From: Xiphias gladius | Lineage: Eukaryota; Chordata; Actinopteri; Istiophoriformes; Xiphiidae | Assembly (NCBI RefSeq): GCF_016859285.1 | Contig: NC_053412.1 | Location: forward strand, 3,601,289-3,665,288 | Length of the DNA stretch: 64,000 nucleotides | Direction of reading: 5' to 3' | Shown here: one piece after another, positions 25,101 to 34,385 of the stretch | How the letters are laid out: every line of letters starts with the position of its first letter | Numbering within the stretch: position 1 is the stretch's first letter | Position numbers and translations under genes: made by a program | The notes under the pieces: generated by a model | Told to the model about the DNA's origin: nothing | Databases searched by the model: none | What the model saw: only the letters and a program-made list of their open reading frames with translations

Positions 25101-26342
25101 CAGTTTCCGGGGGGGGGGGGGTCGCTCATCATTAGATTAACGTTGCATTGGGAATAACCTAAGGGTAGTGTGTCATGGCGATGGGCACATAGTGACTGAC
25201 AGACAGATGGAGGTTGGGGGGGGGGCGAGTGTGGGGGCATGCTGGTCACGTCCCTGAGGCAGACACCCCCTCCTTAGCCACCCTGCGCCTGGGTGAGAAC
25301 TCATTTCCCCGTCAATTATTCACCAGATGTTTGTTTAATTCCTTCTTGATAGAGTGTGCCTAATCCGCTGCCACTCCGACCAGCGACAGAGGGGTACGGG
25401 AGGAGGAGAAGGGGGGGGGGGGCACAAAAAGAGCAAACATCAAGCAAAAACCAATTTTCTTTGCAAAAAAAAAAAAAAAAAAATATACGTAATAGAAAAT
25501 CAGAAAAAAACAGAAGGCAGGAGGAGTTGGAGGAGTGAGTGTGTGTGCGCGTGTGTGTGGGGGGGGGATAAGGGCCTTGCGTTACACATTTCCAAACACT
25601 GTGCCCCACAATGCCAAGGAATAATTTGCATGGATTGGCCGGATGAAAGGAGAAGAGAACGCCAGTATCTGGCTACATTTAAGTCAGGGCTGTTACAGAG
25701 ACAGACGGCCAGAGCGCCACTCTTTCTATTCAATAAGTGGTTTTTATATGCACGGCAAGACCTTCAAGTTTAGAGCTTAGAGAGGAAAAGGAATGTAGTG
25801 AAACATTTAAATTGGACTAATTTAGCCAAAGACTAACAATACAGGATGAAAAAGCAAAGCCAGAGCTCTCTCCTCCTTGGGACTGCATATTCATTTCATA
25901 TGCGGGGTTTAGTTGAAGTTAAATTAAAGGTTGAGGGTGTGTTGGGGGTGTTTTCAGGTTCCCTGCGCTGGTGGCCATAAAGGGCTCAGTGGAGCAGGGA
26001 GCATGTTAATGTACCACGCCGGCTGAGCCCAACAACAGCCGGCTTTACACACCACCGCCCCCTCGTGGCAACACTCCTGAGGTGTGTGTGTGTGTGTGTG
26101 TGTCTGCGAGACGGTTGGTGATAACGGTAACTCGGAGGGGGACACAAGGTGGGAAGGAACGAGGGGAGGACAAACAGGGAGAGGGGGGAACAAGGGAGCA
26201 AAGGGGAGAGGGAAAAAAGACGAGGGTAAAAGAGAGTGACTGAGCCCGCGATCATGCAGACAGGCGGCACGAGCTCTCACACACGTCTGACATACCTATT
26301 TAAACCAACAGCAGGGGGTGTAGATTGTGGCTGCAGGGCAAA

Positions 26343-26379
<37 letters not shown>

Positions 26380-29300
26380 ATAAGAAGTGTGAGCCTGGAC
26401 CAATATCCTGATATCAAACCTCTCTGTGTTTTAGATACAGACACACATCTCTTATCTATGAAACGTCTTTGAACAAGGTCGGCAGCTGACAGGCAGGAAG
26501 TAAACATCTGACTGCGACGGAGGAAGAGGAGGAAGGGGAGGTCTGCTCAGAGGTGGGGAGCAGTGTGAATGGTGTAGCTGCTCCCCAGGCCTCCGTGGGG
26601 GCCCCAGTTCCCCCTCTCACCGACCCACTATGCCCTCTGCCCCCCCCCAGGATCCCCATGGAGGAGTCGCTCCCCGTGGTGGGGCAAAGCCTGACAAGCC
26701 GGACGTGCCCCACCTCAAACACGATTTAGAACCTGGACACAAAAACATGCAGATTTGGAGAAAGGTTTTGTTTCCCCCTTTCTCTCCATCTGAACCAGCA
26801 TCTGAATGTTCTTTTGCTGGTTTTTGAAACGATCTCAGTCCGTTTTTTGTTTTCTCACTTTCCTTATGTTTGTCAGTTACACGTTTAAAATGGCAGTGTT
26901 GGATTTTTGGTGCCACCTGTTTGGCTTTAATTCTAAAAACTTTAGGTTTCAATTAATAGATTAAACACATTTCTTTGCTCTAAAAACTATTTAAAATCCT
27001 ATAAATGTATGGTTTTACATACATACAACTTTTCTATTAGCTGCCACCACACGTTTTCCTCTCCTTTAAACTCCCCCCCCCCCCCCCGTCTCATCATTTT
27101 GCAGTCTTGTCTACTAACCTAAAACTATGTCAGTAGTTCTTTTTTTTAGTTTCCCTGAAATTGTAAAAATTCTGTATTGCATTTGATTTTGATCAGTGTA
27201 TCACAAAATGGGGTTTCCTTCTCTTTCACCTAATTGCCTTCGAATCCACAGAGAAGGTACTTTCGGGGGGGGGAAATATGAAGAAACGCACACTGAAAGT
27301 AACCTACAGTGTGATGCACCTGCCTGGAGAACATAAGGTAATAAACGCCTTCATCTAATGTTACGTATTCATGGCATACTTCTGCTACCAGCCCCACTGC
27401 ATTGGAGTTGAATGGCTTTGTGTTTGCAGGGTTCTGAACATCCTAAAAATCACCTTTTAAAAACTCTGAAACAGATAAACAATATCTCCCAGGAGGGGAG
27501 TGGCATTACAGGAAAAATCCTTTAATCCAGGAAAAAACAAAACAAAACAAAACAAAAAAAAAAAAACCCCACAAACTGTTTATGGACAAAATAATCAAAC
27601 AGGATTGTCTGATTTTTTTTTTCCCCAGCAAATCCAGCAAATTAACAAACTGCTTTATCATGTTGAAAATACTTAAAGCAGTCATGCTCAGTGATTTGTA
27701 ACTTCACCCACACCCAAGGTTATTAAAACAACCGCAGGACAAACAAAGTCTGTGACGGTGGAGAAATCTGTATCATCTCGGAGTATACGTATCATGATTC
27801 TGCTCAACACTACCTCAGGCTATTGCTGTGAACAGTTTTCACTGCCAGAGGATTTTTAACCGAAGCCCAACTGACAATAAAGGTTTTGGCCAATGTCACC
27901 GGTTGAAAAGTCTGACGGCAGAGCATCAAAAGTTCAGACAGTTGCTGGTGATTCGGTTCACTATCAGAAAAAAAAAAAAAAAAAGGTACATATCGACCAC
28001 GTTTAAAAATAGGCAAAGTATGATTTAAAATATTACCGGCAGGTGTGGCACCAACGATTCGGGACTTTTGAGGCTGATACCAATGTCAATATCTGAGGGT
28101 TTGAAAACTACAACAACAATATATCAGCAAATATTCCAATTTCAAGGATCAGTGTCAGAAAGCCTGTTGCCCGCTTGTGGTTGAATGCCGTGTTACAGGT
28201 GCGGGCTCTAGGAGAGGGACATTAAAAGTCAGCTCCTCCTCTAAATGATCCAGCTTGTGTGTTCGTGTGGATAAAATCTGCGAGATTGCCAGCGACCAGT
28301 TTACATTCCCGTCACATTGTTCAATGTGACATGAAACCATGCTGATTTTGGACCCAGGATGAGGCGAGAGTAAACTTCACCAGCTCACATACATACAGGT
28401 ATCCTCCAGTGGTTCACCCTTCAAGCCGGACCACCTTTGACCCCTCCATCCTGCTCACCGGACTCCTCCTCCCCTCCGTCTCGCTTTCCTCTAATCTCCC
28501 ACCTCTCTTTCACCCCGGCTCTATCCAGCTGTGTGGAAAAATGGATCTGACGTCACCTCTCCTCGGGGACAGCGCGGACCTTCTCTCAACTCACTCTATC
28601 TGAATAGGATATGACCCGGGGGGTGCAGGAGGCAGGGAGGGGAGGGGCGGGGAAGATTTACCTCCACCTCAACATAAAAACTTGACAGTCCTGTTTAATG
28701 CTACAGCTGCCTGCAGTACTCACATGCATCAGGGAGTAGTAGGACTGTTTGCCGGTGTAAAAGAGGAAGTGGAAAGGCCGTCCGTCGGCTCCCCACTGGA
28801 CAGCTTTAAATACAGGAAAGATGTTCAGTTTAGAAGCAGTTTACACGATGCTCATTTACAGTGACAAAAATGTAGCCAGGGGTAGAGATTACATACCTCT
28901 CTGCTTTGGAAATATTTCTTCTGGATGCTGGAGGTGAAAACAAGAGGAGAGTTTGAGTGAAGTAAAGTAGAAAAACAAGACAAAAATCAGGAAAAAAATC
29001 AAAGCCATCGTGTTCTGGTGAGCAGTAAATAAATGAAGGGTGGAACTGAAGTTAGTGAAATGACTTCAAAAATTTATTTCTCACCAAATGTCACAGCTGT
29101 GACGCCGACCGTTAAAGGTTACATCAGTTTGATATTAATTTATATCACAAAACTTCAATGTAGAGCCTGTAAACTCTAATGTCAGCCTGACGGGAAAGTC
29201 GAGTTCAGCTGAGTCGAACCCACACAGACGTACCTTCATGACGGGCTGGGCTTTCTTCTCAAACAGGCCGGAGGGGAAGAGGTAGGCGATACTCCTCTGT

Positions 29301-32300
29301 GGGCGAGGGGAGGACATAAATTAATAAATAAAGGAACGAACGAAATGGCAGTTTTGGAGATGCGTTGATGGCAGATTATGACAATGCTGACACGTCCGAA
29401 CAACAGAGGTCACACCAACGGACGACAGTGAAAGTGACAGAAGAGAGGAGGCACAAGCTGCCCGCGGGTTCAAGGAAAGGCGAGTGTGACGTGTGTGTTA
29501 GTGTGTGTGTGTGTGTAACTGCAGAGTTGGAGGAGAAAACAAGCAGAAAAAGGCACAAGTTTTTGGCTTTGTTGACAGTGAGCAGAGGACACTGTGGACG
29601 TCCAACAGTTCACTCGAAGTTCATCCTCTGCTGTGTGTGTGTGTGTGTGTGTCCATGTTATTAGCAGGGCTACAGATGGCACTGTAAATGTGTGTGTGTG
29701 AGAAGAGAGGGAGACAGGAAGTGTGTTGGCCCCGCCACACTCATCAAGGCAGTCTGTTCATCTCTCTCCTTCCTCCATCCCACCATCTCTCCACTCCTCT
29801 TCCTCTTCTTTCATTTTTTCCTCCTCTCTGTCGGTTCAATTAGTGCGGCAGCAGGTGCTGCACAGAGGGAGCAGGTTGCTGCCTTTAAGGTTGTCAAAAC
29901 GACGGTAGGCAGGAAGAAAGGGACTGAATAAATGTGTGTGTGCGCGCGTGTGTGTGTGTGAGAAGGTGTGAGAGGCAGGAAGAGGAAGACAATTGAGGAG
30001 AAGTTAAAGGGTAAAAAGAAAAGAGGAAAAGGGAAAGACAGGCAGAGAGGAGCAGGGAACAGATGAAGACACACCTGTGCGTCCCCTGAGCCTCGGCACA
30101 ATATGGCAGAGATCCCCGAGGGGCAAAGACAGAGTGACAGAGGAAGAAAAGAGGGGGAGCGACACTCTAACCGACACCCGTACAACTGAGCAGCGCCACA
30201 GCGCAGGAGGGTGTCCAATTTTACAAATTCCAACGACATGATAAAATCAATCAGGCTACATTTTGAACATGCTGGATGACACAATTGAAACTGTCTTCTT
30301 TTATCATCTCTGCCGCGTTTCTGAAACTAGGCAAAACGGTCGTCTACTCTCTTATCTCCTGACTGAACCAAGTGGGACACAACGCTTCAACAGACTCTCT
30401 CTCTCTCTCATATATATGTATATCTAATATCTATATCTATCTATCTATAGATATATATAACTAAATAGTCTAAAAGTTTTTTTAAACCGCATAGTAAATA
30501 ATCACTTAATTTCTAGTGGTGCTGAAATGTCAATTATTTGATCAGAATCAATACAAAAATAATTCATTTTCAAGCATTCAAGCTTCTCAAATGTGAAATT
30601 TTACTGCTTGTATCTGTTATCTATATATATTTTATTTTGTTTAATGTTTTGCACAATCTATAGGTTGAACCGCCTGCTCCACCTCAACCCTTTACACCAC
30701 CTTCTTATTTAGCTTCATTCTTTATTCTTATACTTCTTGAGTGGCGCTGCAAAGGTATCCCTCATTTTATTTTCCTGTGGTGCTCTTCTTGTTAAATATT
30801 CATATTATTTGTATACACACTCAATTAAAATTTTAATTCTTACATTTTTTTTTTAAACTCTTGAGGTTAAAGTTACACTACTTTTCTCACCAAAGCCCCT
30901 GGGAAACCATGAAATATCATCCTGTGTAGCATTGTACTGTAAAAAAGTATAAATGTAGCTGTGGTGACATGGTCCATTGGAAGATAATCAATTTACAGTT
31001 GATTGTTTGAGATTTTATAGACAAAACAAGTATTTAATACATTGAAATAACAATCAAAACACTAATTGGTAATCAAAATTACTACTTATAGCTCTAATGG
31101 CTATACTACCCTTGACAAGACTGTTTAGATTAAACATTGTCTATTAATCTGTCTAATATTGTTTGATTAATACATTGATTGTTAAAAAAACATTAAACAA
31201 CAACAATCCAAAACTCAAAAATATTCAATTTACAATTACATATTATACATTGAGAAAAGCAGCAAATCCAAGTACTTGAAAATTTGCAAACAAATGTTGT
31301 GTATTTTTGCACAAGAAAGGACTTCATAGATTAATAAAATGTAAAAATTGTTTGACAGTTTTGACATTTAATTTTCTTTTGATCGACTAATGAAATATCT
31401 TTGTTTTAGCACTAAATTAAACATCTTTGGATTTTGAACTTTGGGTCAAACAAAACAAGTAATTTGAACATGACCTTGGGCTTAAGCAGGCTGCGATGGG
31501 CATTTTAGCTATTTTCTGGCATTTTTATAAACAAAACAATTGATCAGTAAATCTAAATAATAATCAACTGTCTAATTAAAATTAGCTTTAGCTACCTTTA
31601 GCTGTAGCCTTAATTTCTATGGTTAGTCAGAGGTTACTCTCCTTTGAGTCTGAAACAAGACTGTTTATAATAGAGCACAAATAGTGATTATCATTTTTGA
31701 TCAATGTTTAATCATTTACTTTATATAATGTCAGAAAGCAGTGTCAATGCTTTGAAATTGCTTGTTTTACCTGACCAACAGTCCAAAACCCAAAGATATT
31801 CAGTTTACAATGACATTAAACAGAAAACTACCCCAAAGGCAGCTCCCACTGCAGAAGCAGGACATTCTCTCATCTCTCTTCATAAAAAGGACTTAAATTA
31901 TTAAGCAATTGTTATAATTGTTGTGGATTTATTCTGCCAATCAAATGATCAGATAGCTTTAAAAAAGCTGAGGTCTAACCTTGGCTCAAACTAATAGCTG
32001 GAAACTTGGGTACGAGCAGATGGTGCAGCCAGAAGTCCAACAAAAATATATTTTAAGATATTTATTCAAAGTTTTTGAGAGTCCTTTATATTTCACAATT
32101 TTTTTGTCAAAGATACCACAGTCACAAGATCTATTTATGGGTCTTTTGTGGGTCTGTGGCAAATATCCAGTGTTAAATCCCAACCCTCCCCGGCTGTAAA
32201 CATCCTTGATTTTTCCTGGGTGTTTATCACCGTCACACCTGAAGAGTCTGGACTCCGACCCAAGGCGGAGGGATTTATCAAGTGCCCCACTCCGCACCTC

Positions 32301-34320
32301 TCCAGTCCTCCCACATTTTCCTCTTTCCCTCCACACATCTACGTTTGGGCTGTTAGCCGTCGCTTTGGCTTTCACGGCCCGGCGCCAACTGCTCTCTTCA
32401 TTACACGTGAGGGACACTGGGGAACCAGCGAGGGGAGAGTGGGAAATCAAGCTAAATGGTGGGAGCAGCGAGGGCTAATATGTTGGCAAAATCTGAAATA
32501 AGCACATGAGTGTGTGTTTGAGGTTATTGCCAATATCCCTCACGCAGCGGATTAGCCAGAGGTGGCCCCACCTCCCTGCTGCGGGTGGAGTCTACTGGTG
32601 CCGGTGACGATGTGAAGAGAGCGGAGCTTTAAAACAAAACACATCTCCAGTCTGAAAGGTGGAAACTAATCAATATTTAAAATGCTTATATGCTTGAGGA
32701 GCTCTCACTATGTGGGATAAGGCGTCGAAATTATGTAAATTGCTGAACAAGACAGGTCACAGTTAGGCCTCACATCACAATAAAAACTTCCAAAATACCA
32801 AAACCAACAATGTGTTAGTCCACATCTCAAATCTTGTGGCACCCGGCCCCAAGACCATTGGTTACAAAGTACATTTTTATAAAAAGGCTCAGTCGGGGAA
32901 CTGTGGTTTTTATCAGACGTCACTAAAACAGGAGTGCATTTGTTGGGGACTATTCTCAGTGGCGGGTTAATCCACATTTGGGGCTCTAGTGAGAAGTTAC
33001 AGCAGCAGGACGGTGTGTGTGGAATTGAGTCAAAATAAACTATAGTGCGTTTGTGTGTGTGTGTGACGAACATGTCACCCAGCGCAATAGTGTGGCTCAC
33101 TGATGTGTCTAATAGTTTTTAAACAACCATGGAGTTATATGGCACAGAGGAATAAGTCACATCAGGCTTTGGCTGCTCAATTAATACTTATTAGTGGGAT
33201 CATCTCATTGCTGGTTTGGAAACCTGCCGAAACCATCTGGCTATTTCCAGAATAGATGATAACTCAAGTGTGGAACGGCAGGCTGAATGACATTCATCCT
33301 GCTTTTGTTAACACCTCTTTCTCAATATTCCACTTGAGGGACCCTTCACAAATTTATTGCTGGTATGTAGTGAAAATGTCCTGACCCAAAACTTGCATCC
33401 TTCGTCCCCACGTCAGTATGTCAGACACTGAGCCAAAAACGTCCTTGGCTCTTGAGATTGTTTTGTGGACGTTAAATAGGTTTCATAAGCTCCGGGGGTT
33501 AAGAAAAGGTTCTTAATTCATACCAGAGGCACTGAAACTGAAGAGAAACCACTTTAAAATCACCAAAACTGGAGCTGCAAAACAGGTCTGCACAAGCCAG
33601 TGGATGCAAGAAAGACACTCACACAGATAACAGTACTTGCATGTGTGCGGTAAAGCGCACCGCACTCTGGGTCTTACATCTATGTCGTCCTGGCTGAAGT
33701 TCTCCGGGTCTTCTCCCATCATGTTGGCCAGGTGCCGTTTCCCGATGTTGAACTCCTCCACCTGCTTCTCAATAAACTCCACCGTGAACTTCTGCGGCCC
33801 TGCGGCCGCCAGGTTCTTCCTGTGCAGGGCTGCGCTCACACATATCTGCCTGCTCAGGGCCTGGGGAGGAGGAAAAGCGCCGTTACTGGGAGACATGTAA
33901 CGTTAGCCATAACAATGCCAACTTGCTGAATATCTGGAGCAACAAAAAAACAACAAAACTGCAGCCGAACTGTTGTTACAGGTTCAAACATTCATATTAA
34001 GATGAGCCAAGGTCTATCACACTATGATAAAACTAAATCCGACGTTGGAAGACTTTTATTTCGAATATCCGTTAAGCTAGTTTCGGCTAAAGGAAGCTGT
34101 AGGGGGATGCTAACTCAAGGACGTCAGTGTTTTGGGCGCTGTAGCTAACCTATATCCGGTCAACGTTCGTTTTAAATACGGGACCGGTTGGTCTGCTAGA
34201 GACGAAACAATCACACTGTACCTGCCGGCTCAGCTGCGACGTGACCGTGTTTACACTGGAGCAGCAATTCCCACATTTTCCGAGAAACGAACCCAGGGTT
34301 CGCACGCAGGACACCGCCAT
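20071..34320 (-). CDS. mrps9: 28S ribosomal protein S9, mitochondrial (uS9m), 11 coding exons
   Basis: uS9m is a structural protein of the mitochondrial small ribosomal subunit, with a C-terminal tail reaching towards the decoding site. Exons in order are 34320-34222, 33860-33678, 29296-29234, 28927-28897, 28803-28724, 24009-23924, 23291-23216, 23098-22930, 22516-22408, 21602-21433 and 20162-20071. All introns are GT/AG and the phases close exactly, giving 385 residues plus stop (human about 396). The N-terminus is basic and Ser/Cys-rich without acidic residues, fitting a mitochondrial presequence. Conserved blocks are [64 protein letters not shown] and AAEEEF. The uS9 domain (about residues 270-385) contains [32 protein letters not shown] and the basic tail [20 protein letters not shown]. 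Gene order pou3f3-mrps9 in the same orientation matches human 2q12. Confidence 0.97.
21433..21602 (-). CDS. mrps9: mrps9 exon 10 (uS9 core)
   Basis: Acceptor CCGCCAG before 21602; donor G|GTGGGT at 21433. The exon encodes [40 protein letters not shown] and a helix ending in VETMRQ. GGGRSxQAGA is the uS9 family signature. Confidence 0.97.
22094..22138. repeat. (CA)n microsatellite in an mrps9 intron
   Basis: About 22 CA units ending in CG/CA mixture. A (TG)n tract at 21919-21951 lies in the opposite sense 150 bases away, so the pair could form a hairpin. Confidence 0.95.
22408..22516 (-). CDS. mrps9: mrps9 exon 9
   Basis: Acceptor CCTCAG before 22516; donor AG|GTAGGA at 22408. It encodes [20 protein letters not shown] and [15 protein letters not shown], the start of the uS9 domain (GSGR.xVNG). 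Confidence 0.96.
22930..23098 (-). CDS. mrps9: mrps9 exon 8
   Basis: Acceptor CTTCAG before 23098; donor G|GTAGAG at 22930. It encodes [20 protein letters not shown] and [20 protein letters not shown], then GVAFSTSDG, aligning with FIRLLEKLL…CGAAEEEFVQRFRR of the human protein. Confidence 0.96.
23216..23291 (-). CDS. mrps9: mrps9 exon 7
   Basis: Acceptor CCTCCAG before 23291; donor GAT|GTAAGA at 23216. It encodes [20 protein letters not shown] and ISTHD. The Ile codon at the 5' junction is split. Confidence 0.95.
23924..24009 (-). CDS. mrps9: mrps9 exon 6
   Basis: Acceptor CTTTAG before 24009; donor AT|GTAAGT at 23924. It encodes [20 protein letters not shown] and LFSQDFKQ, matching the LNLEKHQ block of vertebrate MRPS9. 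Confidence 0.95.
24395..24510 (+). mobile_element. Tc1/mariner transposase relic
   Basis: The sequence TGTCCTGCCTCAACATGACA, then ACTCCCCCGTGCGCACAGCC, then AGGTCCATACAGAAATG and GGTGTCGGAGAACGTGACTG parallels the conserved 3' part of fish Tc1-like transposase genes, around the second catalytic Asp and the following VHK motif. The frame is degraded and flanking parts are missing, so it is a dead fragment. Confidence 0.72.
24720..24900 (-). mobile_element. Fragment of the GGGCTGCAACTAACGATT-family element
   Basis: On the minus strand it contains GACGACACCTT / AAGGTGTCGTC, TTGCTTGTTTCGTC, CCCAAAGATACTCTGAAGTA and CACATTTGAGAAGCTGGAAC, the body order of the 12155-12415 copy. Both ends are missing. 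Confidence 0.6.
26347..26376. repeat. (TG)n microsatellite
   Basis: About 15 TG units in an mrps9 intron. Confidence 0.95.
28035..28160. repeat. Possible dispersed repeat (…TTTTGAGGCTGATACC…)
   Basis: GGGACTTTTGAGGCTGATAC followed by AATATCTGAGGGTTTGAAAA and CAATTTCAAGGATCAGTGTC resembles a non-coding repeat frequent in fish genomes. Family and ends are not determined. Confidence 0.4.
28724..28803 (-). CDS. mrps9: mrps9 exon 5
   Basis: Acceptor TTTAAAG before 28803; donor CAT|GTGAGT at 28724. It encodes [20 protein letters not shown] and YYSLMH, nearly identical to the mammalian protein. Confidence 0.96.
28897..28927 (-). CDS. mrps9: mrps9 exon 4 (31-bp microexon)
   Basis: Acceptor CACCTCCAG before 28927; donor G|GTATGT at 28897. 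It encodes [10 protein letters not shown], matching HPEQIFPRQR of human MRPS9. It is too short to be found by an ORF scan and is needed to keep phase between exons 3 and 5. Confidence 0.95.
29234..29296 (-). CDS. mrps9: mrps9 exon 3
   Basis: Acceptor CCACAG before 29296; donor AAG|GTACGT at 29234. The 21 codons encode [20 protein letters not shown] then K, the strongest match to human MRPS9 in the N-terminal half. Confidence 0.96.
29297..33677. other. mrps9 intron 2 (4.4 kb): repeat cluster plus complex block
   Basis: No coding exon is recognised. It holds (TG)n tracts (29490-29517, 29632-29652, 29934-29960), a (GATA/ATCT) simple tract (30400-30460), a cluster of GGGCTGCAACTAACGATT-family fragments in alternating orientation (30510-31915), and a repeat-free complex block at about 32140-32600. 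Confidence 0.55.
30510..31915. mobile_element. Cluster of at least five GGGCTGCAACTAACGATT-family fragments in mixed orientation
   Basis: Recognisable body motifs recur in both senses. Minus-strand fragments lie at about 30510-30660, 30985-31110 and 31400-31570 (CTATAAAATC, ACTTGTTTTGT, CCAAAG…TTTA). Plus-strand fragments lie at about 31130-31400 and 31680-31910 (TGTCAGAAAG, GCTTGTTTTACCTGACCAAC, CCAAAGATATTCAGTTTACA). Copies are diverged, abutting and partly nested. No coding capacity. Confidence 0.6.
33678..33860 (-). CDS. mrps9: mrps9 exon 2
   Basis: Acceptor CTCCCCAG before 33860; donor GAT|GTAAGA at 33678. It encodes [16 protein letters not shown], then [20 protein letters not shown] and [17 protein letters not shown]. 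Confidence 0.96.
34222..34320 (-). CDS. mrps9: mrps9 exon 1 (start codon, presequence)
   Basis: ATG at 34320-34318 lies in a GAAGATGGCGG context (A at -3, G at +4: strong). The 33 codons begin [20 protein letters not shown] and end LSRQ before the donor CAG|GTACAG. The segment has basic residues and no acidic ones, as expected of a mitochondrial presequence. An in-frame upstream ATG exists at 34380, but the family length and the Kozak context favour 34320. Confidence 0.92.
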
Positions 34321-34385
34321 CTTCGCTGACGGCCCTGACGTCGGCGGCGGAAGCGGTGTCGCGTCAGAGACACGTGACACGAGTC
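34321..34385 (-). promoter_or_regulatory. mrps9: mrps9 core promoter with ETS, CRE-like and E-box sites
   Basis: Just upstream of the start codon are TGACGTC (CRE-like, 34336-34342), CGGAAG (ETS/GABP-like, about 34349) and CACGTGAC (USF-type E-box, 34371-34378) in a CpG-rich setting. There is no TATA box. ETS, CRE and E-box sites at the 5' end are typical of nuclear genes for mitochondrial ribosome proteins. Motifs are seen; their use is inferred. Confidence 0.55.

Larger units (their letters stand above)
24010..28723. other. mrps9 intron 5 (4.7 kb): repeats plus a block of complex sequence
   Basis: No exon is recognised. It holds a Tc1 relic (24395-24510), a GGGCTGCAACTAACGATT-family fragment (24720-24900), (TG)n at 26081-26103 and 26347-26376, G and A homopolymers, a dispersed repeat at about 28035-28160, and a block at about 25250-25960 of complex sequence with TAAT-type motifs that looks like a candidate regulatory element. 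Confidence 0.55.

Noticed and set aside
29811..30284. Minus-strand open frame of 157 codons in an mrps9 intron
   Set aside because: Leu/Ser/Phe-rich composition from a CT-rich strand plus a (CA)n part; it does not fit the mrps9 exon series, which is already complete in frame.
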